Counted from the first letter of the stretch, positions 1-9,233 are shown. The stretch is 24,076 nt of DNA from Thalassiosira profunda (GCA_036939355.1 JALLAP010000037.1:1-24076), one strand, 5' to 3'. A program made the numbers and translations. The notes: a model not told the origin generated them from the sequence alone.

Positions 1-548
1 CTCAGTGCCCTCCCTCTCTTCCAGTCCCGCCGGACTGGATGCGCCTCGCGCGACTTAGCCAATCCCGCTCAGTCCAACACCTGTGCCTTCCTTTTTAGCT
101 CCGTGATGGCGGAAATGATTCCGGCTTTGTACGACATTTTGCTTGGATCTCGGCAATCTCTAGAGCGGGGACGGAAAAGAAGGGGCTCCAGGGGACTCGC
201 CTGTTCTTCCACGTATTGCACGGGGCGGTTGGGGGCGGAGCGGCGGCGAGTCGGGGCGGGTATGGTATTGCTTGGATGGACTGTTTTCCCGTGCCTCCGC
301 AGAGGAGGAGGAGTGGGTTGAGATCCAACACGGGAGTAATGTTGGGGTTAGATTTAGGACCTAATTCCTCTTATTAATCTTTTATAGGATGCTAATTGAG
401 TCGTCGTATTGTTGTACCCCATAAATAATCCCGTGCTCCTGACCCAAAACAAACTCGACGGTCAGCCACTTCCCGTGGCGAGCGCCTGCAACCGGATGCA
501 CGCGGCCAAGCATCTCTGCCAGTGACAGCTATTGAGGCGCAGTGTATA
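1..548. other. Upstream region with no supported gene; presumed LRR gene promoter
   Basis: No convincing coding region is visible. A short open frame from the ATG at 106 to 321 (about 70 codons) is preceded by a pyrimidine tract and TTTTTAG that could be a splice acceptor, so it might be the last exon of a gene entering from the left, but its Arg/Gly-rich translation shows no domain. The AT-rich stretch 360-430, with TTTTATAG near 380 and ATAAATAAT near 422, is the most likely promoter and 5' UTR area for the LRR gene starting at 549. Both assignments are inference. Confidence 0.3.
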
Positions 549-1949
549 ATGGAATCGATGGGGCGAGAGGACGACGTCGCGGTTGGGGATGGAGGATCAG
601 GCGAAGAGAGCATTTTGACCCGGCTCAAACAAAACGATCCCGAGGTCACCGAATTGGGCGTGCGTTTTCTGAGCCGCAGCCATTTTGGGCAGATTCGCGG
701 CGACGCGGTGGATTGGTCGAGGGATGAAAATGTCGGCGCCATCGCGTCAAATGCCTATCTGGACAGTTTGGAGATATCTGCCCCATATCGACCCGCTGAC
801 GCCGACACCGAGCGTCAGCGTCAGCACGACGCCGATCGTCAGCGCCAGCACCAGAATATCGCCGCGTTTTACCGGGCTGTGGCCGCCAACCGGAGCGTTG
901 GAAGCCTATGGATCGAAGAGTGCGCCATCGACCCAGGAGAGGCGCTATCAATCCTGGGTCCATTCTTCGAGCATAACACCAATTTGCGGAGCTTTCATAT
1001 CGACGTTGTCGGGGGAAGCACATCCCCGGAGGGAGTCCAGCAACTTCTGTCGGTTCTCTCGAGGTGCAAGAGGAACACGCTCAGATGTGTTGGCATAGAC
1101 TTTGAAGGCATGACCGATGATCAGGCTTCGACTCTCGTGGATACTCTTGCGACGTATGACAACCTTGACGAACTGAATCTATCTTTTTACGATGATGAGC
1201 CATCTTTCACCACCACAAAATTGTGCTCATCACTGGGGCAGCTTCTGAGCAGGAAGTTGATATGGTGCCTGGAGCTCCCTTTTAGAAAGTGGATTGATGA
1301 GCGGGGAGCGTCTTCTCTGGCAAAAGGGCTGGCAGCCCACCATGAATTGCGGCAGCTAGATCTCGGGGGTAGTCGCCTGTCTCCGTGGGGGTGGGAAACG
1401 CTCCTACAGGGCCTTTTGAACTCCTCTCTGGAAGTATTGACATTGAGCGAAAGCTACATGGGAAATGAAGGGCTGGTCTCATTGGGGAATGTGCTAGCCA
1501 CTTTGGAAGAATTGAGGCGTCTCGAGCTCGATCATCTTGGCGGCGACGATGGAAACTCCCACCTGATATCCAGTCAGAGCTGGCGCGACTTCTTCGCTGC
1601 TATTGCAAACTCGTGCGAAGGACTGGGAGAGATTCGTCTCGTTGCCAGCGCAATTGACGATTCTGTCGCGCGTTCTCTGGTGAACGCGCTCGCCAATAAG
1701 AGGTGGCTCAGCTGCCTTAACCTTATGCACAACAGACGCCTGACGGCGTGGGGCTGGAGTGAAATCGCGGACATCCGGAAGCCGTCGCCCCGGAAGACGA
1801 ACGCCGGGGAGGAGGACAGCGGGAGTGCTCCGGCGAAGAAGAAGGCAAGTCCGCCCATCGCCGCGGCTCGGACTGCAGCTGCCCGTTCAAAGTGTCGGCC
1901 GTGCTGCAGGAGAAGGGCGACGGATCGTACGAGTACAAGCTCAATGTGA
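549..1949 (+). CDS. Leucine-rich-repeat (RNI-like) protein, unknown function
   Basis: Single open frame of 466 codons from the first ATG at 549; the frame is open a few codons further upstream but only through a GTG. The N-terminal half holds a charged stretch (Asp/Arg/Gln-rich, about residues 80-105). From about residue 115 to 405 there are irregular 25-30-residue units with L-x-x-L-x-L spacing, for example LDELNLSF, LRQLDLGG, LEVLTLSES, LRRLELDHL and LSCLNL, which are the beta-strand/helix units of ribonuclease-inhibitor-type LRRs. Such LRR proteins are scaffolds for protein binding and are abundant in stramenopile algae. No signal peptide, TM segment, F-box or kinase domain is seen. The last 60 residues are low-complexity and basic, and overlap a better-looking sequence in another frame (1760-1968), so the true C-terminus may differ through a frameshift or a missed splice. 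Confidence 0.7.
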   Translation: MESMGREDDVAVGDGGSGEESILTRLKQNDPEVTELGVRFLSRSHFGQIRGDAVDWSRDENVGAIASNAYLDSLEISAPYRPADADTERQRQHDADRQRQHQNIAAFYRAVAANRSVGSLWIEECAIDPGEALSILGPFFEHNTNLRSFHIDVVGGSTSPEGVQQLLSVLSRCKRNTLRCVGIDFEGMTDDQASTLVDTLATYDNLDELNLSFYDDEPSFTTTKLCSSLGQLLSRKLIWCLELPFRKWIDERGASSLAKGLAAHHELRQLDLGGSRLSPWGWETLLQGLLNSSLEVLTLSESYMGNEGLVSLGNVLATLEELRRLELDHLGGDDGNSHLISSQSWRDFFAAIANSCEGLGEIRLVASAIDDSVARSLVNALANKRWLSCLNLMHNRRLTAWGWSEIADIRKPSPRKTNAGEEDSGSAPAKKKASPPIAAARTAAARSKCRPCCRRRATDRTSTSSM

Positions 1950-1968
1950 TGCAGCTTGCTCATGAATA
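1762..1968 (+). pseudogene. Possible out-of-frame FLYWCH/FAR1-like zinc-finger remnant
   Basis: The +1-shifted frame over the LRR gene's 3' end reads through a Cys (RECSGE), a basic stretch, then CSCPFKVSAVLQEKGDGSYE and ends ...QLAHE followed by TAA at 1966-1968. The spacing of C, then C-P-F, then an aromatic/basic strand and a final H-E resembles the N-terminal zinc finger of MULE-type transposases and FAR1/FLYWCH proteins (C...CPF...HxH), with the last H-x-H incomplete. It could be a transposon remnant, or the true 3' end of the LRR gene if a frameshift or cryptic intron lies near 1760-1800. It rests on a short motif only. Confidence 0.3.
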
Positions 1969-2039
1969 ATCTAATCTATGAATGATATGAATGCTTCTAT
2001 TCTACTCTGACAAGCCGACCGATCCAATCGAATCGGCTC

Positions 2040-4681
2040 TTAGTTGTATGGAATCGCTGCAAATCCGTAGCAGTGATCGTTCGTTTCCGTTCTGGGAAAA
2101 GTGTGACACTGGTTTGTCGCGTGCCCGCAGCCGCCGACGCACCACAAGCCATGCGCGTACAAGCTGTGGCGCTTGAGGAAATGGTCCGTGTCGGTACTCT
2201 CCCCATCCGCCCTCTCGTCCAGTTGGTCGATGCATTGCTGCCTCGTCCTCCGGTACAGCCCGTTCTTCCGGATCCGCGCCTTGACGTTGTCTGAATAGCC
2301 GAGCCACTGCTCCACAGAAGCGTATCCAACCACCTCCTTGAGATGATACCGCACCTGCGGGCAGTGCGGCGAGCCGTTGTACACCATCTCGGTCGAGTCC
2401 GCCCGCCACGTGGTCATAAGACGATGCAGCATGACCGTTTTCACGCCTCCTGCAAAGTCAGCGAGCTCGGTATCCTCGCAATGCTCGCACGACGTTGAAG
2501 GAGCAAAGAGCTTCAAATCTTGCCAAGATTTGAGACCTCCACTGACATCCCGGGTGGCCGGAATATTCACAGAGTACGTTGGCAAGCCGCCCTCCTCGTG
2601 CTCGTACGAAACCACAATCCTCTGCATAATGCGATCGTCGCCAAGGGGCACGCCGTCGTAGACACCCGACTCTTTGTCGTCCGAAGAAAGGCCCGAAGCG
2701 GGTGCCGCAAAATGGCTGTTCAGGTTGAAAAGGATTCCAGCCGTCAAAGAATAAGCGATGCTCGCCCTCAGCTTGTAGGGCTGCGCAACCTGGCACCGGC
2801 ATCCAAGGAGTCGAAGGAGCTGCCCCGGACAGCACTGATTGCCAATGATGCTTCCGTCCGGTTTCTGCGTGGTGATTGGAGAAGCAGAGTTGAGAGGATG
2901 AGTTTGGGCACAACACAATACAAAAACGAGATACCCAGACTCACCACTTCGTAGATGAAGTTGTGCAGCAAATTCTCGGCCAGTTCCTCGGCTGCGACCT
3001 TCTCCTCGTGTCCATTGGTGTAGGAAGCGAGGAAGGTTCCGTCATTGGCGTCGAACCGCTTGACAATCCCTCTGACAGTCTCCTCCTCGCCTACGAACTC
3101 CGCCTCGAGTGCCGCCCCAATGAAGGCGCTGCTGTTCCTCGTCATGGCGTCGTCGTCAAACTCCTCCTCGATGGCCATCGCGTTGTGCTCAACCAAAACT
3201 GCAATGCCGTGGTACAAGCACATGACCATCGTCACGAAATCGTTCTGGGAGCACACGCCCGTGAACTTGCGCGTCGACACCTTGCCGTTGTCGTTCTCGA
3301 CACCCATTCTCTCGGCCCACTCGTCGAATGCCACCATCAGTCCCTCCGTCGGCCCCATGAACAGGCCCGCAAGCGTTTCGGGAGAGTGCACCCCTCCTCC
3401 AAAGCTTCCACCAATATCGCCGATCACCAATCGGATCCGCTCGATGGTCTCCAACGCGAGGATGGCTTGTTCGACCGCTTTCCGCATGTTGCCCCGCGCA
3501 TCAAAGAAACGGCGGAGCTCAGCATCGATGTCGCTCTCCTCGACTATGAGCGTTTCGGCATCGAAAGCGCCCTCCGCGACCAGCGGTCTGCGCCTCATCT
3601 TGATGGTGTTCTTCTCCAGATTCAGCAGCAGCGGGCCGAAGTACGGGCGATGCTTGGACGAGCAAAGGTTTTGCGGTCCGCGGCCCTCGCGCTCGTTCGT
3701 TTGAGCGATAGAGATTTTGTCGTGCGTTGATGGGGCTCCACATCCGGCTCGCGTCCTTGCAAGCATCAGCCAATCCTTTCGGTATTGGCTCTCTGCCTTG
3801 GGCGGAATGAATTTCTCCACGAACTGCTCCCGGGAGAGCGACTCGCCGGTCTTTTCGTTGAACGCTGTGCACGCTGCCTCGGTGGCCTCAATTGCGTAGT
3901 CGGCGTTCATGTTCCAGGGCTTCAGCTTGCCCGTTTTCGTGTTCCAGAGCTTTTGCGCCAATGCTGGGTTTGCCTCCCGCTGAGTTGCATCTCCAACTAG
4001 ACGATACACATCAGCGCAGGGACCAATGACGCAATTCCGGGCGATGGCGATTTGCTCCTTGCTAGGCGCGCCACCCTTCCCCTTCCCCTTCTTTCCTCCC
4101 TGCGACCTCTTGCCGCCCTTCGCCCGGGCCTTGGGCTTCTTCTCCTCGTCGTCCGACTCCTCTTCTTCTTCCTCCTGCTCGTACTCCTCGCTCTCCCCTC
4201 CGCTCGAGCCGCCGCCGTCGGTGTCGTCGTCGTCGCTCGAGAGATCTTTGTAGCTCTTTGGGCGAGATCTGCGCCTGCGCCTGCGTCTGCCCTCCGGGGC
4301 ATCCTCTTCGACCGGCGCCTCGGTGGCACTGTCGTTGTCCGTGTCGACACCTCCCCCGGAGAGTGAGGCGAGGTGCTCCCGGAGCCGATGCTGCAGCTCG
4401 GGCTTGCGCCCCTGGGCGTCCAGGCCTCGCTGCTTGAGCTCATCCCGGAGCTCCTGCACCTTCAGGCCGTCCACGCGGGCCGCGAGGCTTGCCACGCCCT
4501 CCGCGGGCTCGGCGGCCGCTGCCTCGGCTTTGCTGGCCGAACGGGTTTTACGGGCGTCTCCCCCGGAATCAACCGCCATTTCGTCCGAGGCCGCGCCCGC
4601 GTTGGCCGAGGAGGCGGCCGTCGCCACCGCCTCGATCTCGGTCTCCGTCTCCACCAGCTCGGCCGTCCGCTCGGCCTCCAT
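2040..4681 (-). CDS. SAP-domain, Tudor-like nuclear protein (two exons)
   Basis: Spliced gene: exon 1 is 4681-2945, intron 2944-2865, exon 2 is 2864-2040, giving about 853 residues. The ATG at 4681 is the first plausible start; the frame stays open to 5053 but that part is antisense of a better + strand coding stretch. Residues 1-60 are acidic/Ala-rich. Residues about 69-106 form a SAP motif (L-x-x-L-K-V-Q-E-L-R-D-E-L-K-x-R-G-L...GRKPEL), a helix-turn-helix that binds A/T-rich or scaffold DNA. Then follow a seven-Arg run that looks like an NLS and Asp/Glu/Ser and Lys/Gly tracts. Near the end of exon 1, a G-x-V-K-R-F...SYTNGHEEKV pattern resembles a Tudor/SH3-like chromatin reader. Exon 2 has many Cys/His residues (CEHCED, WCVGGCGHATNQC) and no recognised domain. 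A role in nuclear DNA or chromatin binding is inferred. Confidence 0.65.
2865..2944 (-). other. Phase-0 intron of the SAP-domain gene
   Basis: On the minus strand the donor is GTGAGT (2944-2939) and the acceptor is CACGCAG ending at 2865; length 80 bp. Exon 1 ends with a complete GTG codon (...NFIYEV) and exon 2 starts with AAA (KPDGS...), so both long open frames join in phase. Exon 1 (1737 nt) and exon 2 (825 nt with stop) are both multiples of three. Without splicing, the exon 1 frame ends about 100 nt beyond the acceptor. Confidence 0.75.
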
Positions 4682-4751
4682 CCCCTCGTCCTCCTCGTCC
4701 ACCTCCTTCCCGGACTGCGAGCTCGACTTGCCGAGGGCATTGTTGCTCCAG

Positions 4752-5108
4752 TACGCCTTGGAGGACGCAGCGGAACACGAGCGGGATGAAGTGAATCCCG
4801 AGGTGGAGGTGATCAAGCGCAAAATCGAGGAGGTCCGCGCAGCCATTGCCAAAATTGACAACGAGCTGGGGACGTTGCGGGGACTGACTCTGCTGGTGCC
4901 CGAGCGCGAGATGCTCGAGAAACGGTACATTGCGGAGGCGGAGGGAAAGAGGAAGGAGGTGGCCAACAACGAGGAGAAGGCAAAGCGCCTCAAGCGCAGC
5001 GTGCTTGGGACGTTTGATGGGCTGGTCGAGGAGGGAAAGATGAGCCACGGCACCCCAGAGAAGGCGAAGTATCTGCATTACGCGATCCGGGGGAAGAGGT
5101 TTGATTAG
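4752..5108 (+). pseudogene. Coiled-coil protein fragment, 5' end missing
   Basis: About 118 codons, ending in TAG at 5106-5108, read as a convincing charged helical protein (EVEVIKRKIEEVRAAIAKID, then REMLEKRYIAEAEGKRKEV). Heptad-like hydrophobic spacing predicts a coiled coil. There is no ATG in this frame before 5038. A CAG at 4749-4751 after a pyrimidine-rich stretch could be a splice acceptor, with coding starting at TAC 4752. Upstream of that point the same frame is merely antisense of the SAP-domain gene. It is therefore either a 3' exon whose 5' exons cannot be placed, or a gene truncated by a rearrangement with a breakpoint near 4740-4752. No family is recognised. Confidence 0.45.
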
Positions 5109-5209
5109 AAGAGGGCGGGCGACGCTGATGGAGAAAATGAGGACGACTTACGGCGACGGGCCGCCACAATCTTGGAGGTTGAGGCGCGCTGCAGCGGAGC
5201 CGGTAGATT

Positions 5210-5239
5210 CTATTAGCACCTACTGTTATTATCTAATAG
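5210..5239. repeat. Small inverted repeat before the duplicated fragment
   Basis: CTATTAG at 5210-5216 and CTAATAG at 5233-5239 are exact reverse complements separated by 16 nt, just 6 nt before the region duplicated from the 17-kb gene. It could be a hairpin or chance in an AT-rich spacer. Confidence 0.3.
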
Positions 5240-5245
5240 TGTACC

Positions 5246-5344
5246 GGGAAGAGCGACGTGATGTATGTGCGGAATGTGAAAGTGCACGAAGGATCATCGG
5301 AGCAAGATTCCAGGAAGCTGCTCGAGATGGTATTCAAGATGTGC
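5246..5344 (+). repeat. 99-bp dispersed duplication, copy A
   Basis: Aligns without gaps to 17775-17873 with 6 mismatches by eye (93/99 identical). It begins at GGGAAGAGCGACGTGAT and ends at a TGC codon, and both copies are read in the same frame. Flanking DNA is not similar on the left beyond a few bases, nor on the right. Confidence 0.85.
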
Positions 5345-5746
5345 AACAAAACAAGCGCCGAGAGTATTCTCGATTCCAACCACAGGATTGGGAATATCAC
5401 GAACGAGATAATCCCTGAGGAGCTGGAGGCACTGTTGCAGATGAATCGAAACGAGAACAAAGTCGAGGTGGCGCGCCGAAAGATCCTCAGGTATCATTTC
5501 TCTGACGGAGAACGCAACATGGAGGAGCTTGTGGGCGTGAATGCAAACGTGCTGCCACAGGCGATGACGTGGATGGGAAGAGATCATCATGGCCTGTCCG
5601 TGCTGTTCCAGTTTGCCAAAGCTATTCCCGTATTGTTCGCTACCGGCAAAGATCCTGCGACGAAGAGCAATGAGAGGACGCGCGGAGCTGAACGTCGCAA
5701 TCCAGAGCGAGCGAGCCGAAAGAGAGTGCGGAAGATGGCAAACTAA
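5261..5746 (+). CDS. Truncated or divergent relative of the 17046-18008 gene
   Basis: 161 codons from the first ATG at 5261. The frame is open a few codons upstream (CTGKSDV) to a TAG at 5238-5240. Its first 27 residues (MYVRNVKVHEGSSEQDSRKL and following) match residues about 250-276 of the protein at 17046-18008 almost exactly, and the DNA match spans 99 nt. After ...EMVFKMC the two proteins diverge. The rest is a polar helical region (EELEALLQMNRNENKVEVAR) and a very basic C-terminus (ERASRKRVRKM). The homologous part sits in the middle of the relative, so this copy lacks the first 250 residues. It is likely a 5'-truncated duplicate, possibly a pseudogene. No function is assignable. Confidence 0.45.
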   Translation: MYVRNVKVHEGSSEQDSRKLLEMVFKMCNKTSAESILDSNHRIGNITNEIIPEELEALLQMNRNENKVEVARRKILRYHFSDGERNMEELVGVNANVLPQAMTWMGRDHHGLSVLFQFAKAIPVLFATGKDPATKSNERTRGAERRNPERASRKRVRKMAN

Positions 5747-5861
5747 GCTCAGGCAGATGGCAAAACAGGTGTAATTGAGGGAGAGAGCAAGAATGTTAGA
5801 GGGTCTAAAACTAGTACAATCAAGATACGGGTGACTCTTGATGTAAACTGTGCTGCAAAAC

Positions 5862-8800
5862 TCATATGGAGTCCTCATCCGAGCTGCAGGCCAATTCGAC
5901 ACTGCCTTGCGCCCGGATAACTTTGTCCTCTTGCCCGAGCCCAACCTCATTAATGACGTCTGCAACGCTGGTCTCTGTTGCTGCTGTGGCCGGGCCCCCG
6001 TGCATCCGCTGGAGGCGCGCCATCCGGACCTTCCGCGCCCGCCACGCGGCCGTGTTGCCGCCGTCGTCCCCACCATCGCTCAGCTTTGCCTTTGGAGGAG
6101 AGCGGTGGTTCATGCCCCAATCGACGCTACCGCCAGCAGCATCCGGCCTGCGAACGGTTGCAGGCTCGTCGTCGGGGCCCGTAGGCGACTCCAGCTTCGC
6201 GTAGGGAGCCGCCGCCGCCTCGAGCTCCGGGTGCGTCTGCCTCCGCTTCGTCAGGAGGCGATTCCGCCTCGCCCGCGCCGCGCGAGAGGAGAACGACTCC
6301 TCCGCCTCAGACGCTTTGCCTCCGCGAGGAGACGCGTGGCCGCTCTCGTATCCCGAGTTGTTTCCCTGAGAATTGCATTCGTTGTCCGGAATGGCCTCGT
6401 CGAGGCTCACGTACCCATCTCCGGCCTTCCCTCCTCGACTCTTGCTTCGGTCCTTCCTCTTTTTCCGCGGAGACGGCGACGCGTCGATAATCATGGGAAT
6501 TGAAGAGCGACCCTTCCTCAACAGTGGTTTTGTGGCGCCCTCTACTTCATTGCTGGCATTCAAATCGGACTCCTCAACGATAACCTCATCGAGCAGCGAG
6601 CCGTGGCTCGAGTATCCAGTGGAATAGTCCGAGTCATCACACGATGACTGGCTGCTCTTCTTGCGTCGCCGTCGTTTGTTCAAAGGGGTGATTTTGCCCG
6701 ACGTCTTGCGGTTGAGCTTTTTGTTTACGCCCGCGATCACCTGCGAGAGTTCGCTGTCGTCCGAGACAGAGGGATCGGTGGCGTTTCCGCTCGCAGGGGC
6801 AGAAACAGTGGGAGCGAGCGGCGGCTTCCTTGGTTGTTGTGTGAAGTAGTAATCGTCGTCCGAGCTGCGGTAGTCGTCGGTCGGGAGCGAGAGGGTGGAC
6901 ATGGAGCTCTCCGATTGGTAGAAGACGAGGGCCGGGTCTGTGTCCTTCTCGGGACTGACAATTCTCGGCGGGGCCGGGCCATCGACGGATTGTTGTTTGG
7001 TAGCACTGGCTCGCTTTTTGCGCAGGCTGGCTTTTTTCGCTTGCCGCGATAACGAGGACACGACGCCACTCAAATGTCCGGAGGCTGTGCTTTCACCGTC
7101 CTTGCTTTCATCGTCCTCTATGACGTGAACGACCTGGTCCGATTTCCGCTGGGTAGTAAAGGCAGGCACAGCAAGCTTCTTTTTGGTAGCCGAAGCGTTT
7201 GATCGACGCGATGCCTCGCTGTCCGATGCCGAGGCCCCATCCAAGCTACCTCTGTGAGCCGCACGTCTCCTGCCCTTCCTGGAACGATTCGACGTCAGAT
7301 TGGTCGACGCGCTGGAGACAGAGGCCGACGCATTGATTTCCTTTGCAGGCGCCGGTCGATTGGCAGAGTGCGGCTTCGGCGGTGCAGGTCGCCGCACCAC
7401 CTCCTCAATCGGTATTTCATCTCTTATGTCGCCAATGTCGTATGCAATGTCGCCAATGTCGCCAATGTCATACGCAACATCCAAACAGTCGTTGGCCAGC
7501 AACCCAGTTTTGTCACCCTCGCCCTCAGCCTTGGCCTCGCTGTCGCTGAACGCGGTCGTTCCAAAGACATCCAGAAAAGGTTCGCTGAATGACGACGCCT
7601 CGTCCAAAGCAAGAGCTGCCTTTTTGGCATCCGTCGACTCTGCACTTTGCCCCGCACGGCCCTGCACTCTCTTGTCTGCTTCCACGCTTGTACGTTGTTC
7701 TCTCCTCGCATCCTCGCCGGCGTCTCCGGACATGATCGATCGAATTCCCGTGCATGCGGTCATGGGCGACACTGCCGTCGCTGCAGCCGGCGAGCGGTTG
7801 GGAGTCGCTTTGGTCGGAGTTACTGCCTGTCCCTCCAATTCTTTGGTCGAGGCGTCCGCAGCGTTCGCCTTTGCAATGGAATATTGCGTGATCGGCGACA
7901 CGTTCTCCCGCGCTGCGATCTTTCGCCCCGGGGTCACGGGGACGGCCTCCTCCTCGTCCTCGTTTGTGGCAGCCTGAACAACATTTCCGTCCTCCATGCT
8001 TTGTTCCCATGGCGAGTTGGCCCGCATGGAGCCATCCTCGTGTATGCTCACATATCGCACGGGCGGCGCCCGCTCCTTCTTCGCAATCTCGATCCGTCCT
8101 AGGGCGCTCACTTTATTTCGCAGCGGGGACCCCGGAGCGGTTCCCCTCGTCCGCTCCTCCCTCAAGAGGTGCGCCACCAGCCGTTTCTTCGCCTTGCGCG
8201 TGCCCTCGTCCATGCCCGGGGCGTCGGCCTGCAGCACGATCGGGGTGTCGTTGGTTCGCGGGATGAGATCGTCGTGGCTTATAAGGTCCATCCTCTCGAT
8301 CTGGCTTGAAGTGACGTGCTGCGGCATGGTCGTGCGTGTTTCTCGCGTGCCCGTCGCCTCCAATGCCTGGAGGTCGTTGAGTATGTTCGGCTCCCCTCCG
8401 TCGTCGACGTACCCCGCGTGGGCGCTGTCTTGCGCGTAGCCCTGCTCCTCGTCCACTTCTTGCGTCTGCCCTCTCTCGATTCCACCGGGTGGCTTTCGCT
8501 TGTGCATCAATTTCCACAGCGCGTATTCTTCCTTCCACTCCGGACAGTCGTTCCACTGCACCCCCAGCGCCAAGATCGCGTAGGCTCCCAGCGATAGGAA
8601 AATGGGTATGCTTCCCCTGCCCAGTGTGCATTTGGCACCGGGGGCATTGCACGCGGCGCTGTCCAATAGCAAAAACACGGGCAGCTGGCACGCGAAGGCC
8701 AGTGCGGCGAGGCAGGAAATGCCGAGCCACAGTTTGTTGGACGCTGGCAGGGCCGTCGAGATGCCGATTGTGGGAAGGAGGAGGAGGCAGCCCCATCCGA

Positions 8801-9233
8801 GGGCGGTGGCGAGGAAGGCTTGGGAGACTGTGCGCCGGCTGTCGGTTCCTCCGGCTTCATCATTGTTGTCGTTGCAGAAAATGCCGATGGAAGAGGGCAG
8901 CCCCTCGTAGCCGTCGCCCTCGTAGCCGTCGAACTCCTCTCCGTCCAATTCACCCTCGTAGGAGTACGAGACGGAGGCAAAGTCGCAGCTCCACCCCGCA
9001 ACAAAGGCGCAAATCAACCCGATCGCGGCCAATGCGACCGTGGACAAGGCGAGGAGGTATTGTCTGGCCAGTGGCGAGGAGAGGGGCGGCAGCGTGACGT
9101 GCGGGCCGTACCGCCGCTTTTGATGAACTCCCGATATGGCGGTGGGGTAGGCGTCGTCGCGGCTGTGGGTGGGGCTGGTGGCCGGGGTGCCGTCGCCCTT
9201 GTGGCGGCCCAAGAGGCCTAGCGGTGCGCCCAT
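5862..9233 (-). CDS. Four-TM protein with a ~890-residue disordered cytoplasmic tail
   Basis: Intronless frame of 1123 codons from the ATG at 9233. Hydrophobic segments lie at about residues 59-80, 137-161, 167-190 and 206-226, giving a tetraspan topology; the loop between TM1 and TM2 is acidic and holds Cys83 and Cys120, and the TM3-TM4 loop holds Cys195 and Cys202. From about 235 to the end the chain is low-complexity, Ser/Asp/Glu/Lys-rich and predicted disordered, with many basic clusters (KKKRASATKQQ-like, RKGRRRAAHRG, RKKRKDRSKSRGGK) and S-D-S-D phosphorylation-type sites. A short tandem repeat (YDIGDI units) lies near 7430-7487. The head resembles claudin/tetraspan-type membrane proteins only in topology; no family is recognised. 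It diverges from the mobile element on its right. Confidence 0.65.
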   Translation of the reverse strand: MGAPLGLLGRHKGDGTPATSPTHSRDDAYPTAISGVHQKRRYGPHVTLPPLSSPLARQYLLALSTVALAAIGLICAFVAGWSCDFASVSYSYEGELDGEEFDGYEGDGYEGLPSSIGIFCNDNNDEAGGTDSRRTVSQAFLATALGWGCLLLLPTIGISTALPASNKLWLGISCLAALAFACQLPVFLLLDSAACNAPGAKCTLGRGSIPIFLSLGAYAILALGVQWNDCPEWKEEYALWKLMHKRKPPGGIERGQTQEVDEEQGYAQDSAHAGYVDDGGEPNILNDLQALEATGTRETRTTMPQHVTSSQIERMDLISHDDLIPRTNDTPIVLQADAPGMDEGTRKAKKRLVAHLLREERTRGTAPGSPLRNKVSALGRIEIAKKERAPPVRYVSIHEDGSMRANSPWEQSMEDGNVVQAATNEDEEEAVPVTPGRKIAARENVSPITQYSIAKANAADASTKELEGQAVTPTKATPNRSPAAATAVSPMTACTGIRSIMSGDAGEDARREQRTSVEADKRVQGRAGQSAESTDAKKAALALDEASSFSEPFLDVFGTTAFSDSEAKAEGEGDKTGLLANDCLDVAYDIGDIGDIAYDIGDIRDEIPIEEVVRRPAPPKPHSANRPAPAKEINASASVSSASTNLTSNRSRKGRRRAAHRGSLDGASASDSEASRRSNASATKKKLAVPAFTTQRKSDQVVHVIEDDESKDGESTASGHLSGVVSSLSRQAKKASLRKKRASATKQQSVDGPAPPRIVSPEKDTDPALVFYQSESSMSTLSLPTDDYRSSDDDYYFTQQPRKPPLAPTVSAPASGNATDPSVSDDSELSQVIAGVNKKLNRKTSGKITPLNKRRRRKKSSQSSCDDSDYSTGYSSHGSLLDEVIVEESDLNASNEVEGATKPLLRKGRSSIPMIIDASPSPRKKRKDRSKSRGGKAGDGYVSLDEAIPDNECNSQGNNSGYESGHASPRGGKASEAEESFSSRAARARRNRLLTKRRQTHPELEAAAAPYAKLESPTGPDDEPATVRRPDAAGGSVDWGMNHRSPPKAKLSDGGDDGGNTAAWRARKVRMARLQRMHGGPATAATETSVADVINEVGLGQEDKVIRAQGSVELACSSDEDSI
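7428..7487 (-). repeat. Short in-frame tandem repeat (GDI / AYDIGDI)
   Basis: On the minus strand the codons for G-D-I are iterated, giving AYDIGDIGDIAYDIGDIRD in the tail of the four-TM protein; on the plus strand it appears as repeats of GTCGCCAAT. Unit lengths are multiples of three, so expansion or contraction keeps the frame. Confidence 0.8.

Noticed and set aside
339..362. GGGTTAGATTTAGG, reminiscent of interstitial telomeric repeat
   Set aside because: Only one degenerate unit, with no array.
2963..3730. Long open frames on the plus strand opposite the SAP gene
   Set aside because: They mirror codon structure of the minus-strand gene and contain no recognisable motif; GC-rich antisense shadows.
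4682..5053. N-terminal extension of the SAP-domain gene on the minus strand
   Set aside because: The translation is Ser/Arg/Leu-rich and is simply antisense of a well-formed coiled-coil frame on the other strand.
5850..9221. Several Arg/Pro/Ser-rich open frames on the plus strand opposite the four-TM gene
   Set aside because: Low-complexity antisense shadows of the disordered tail.
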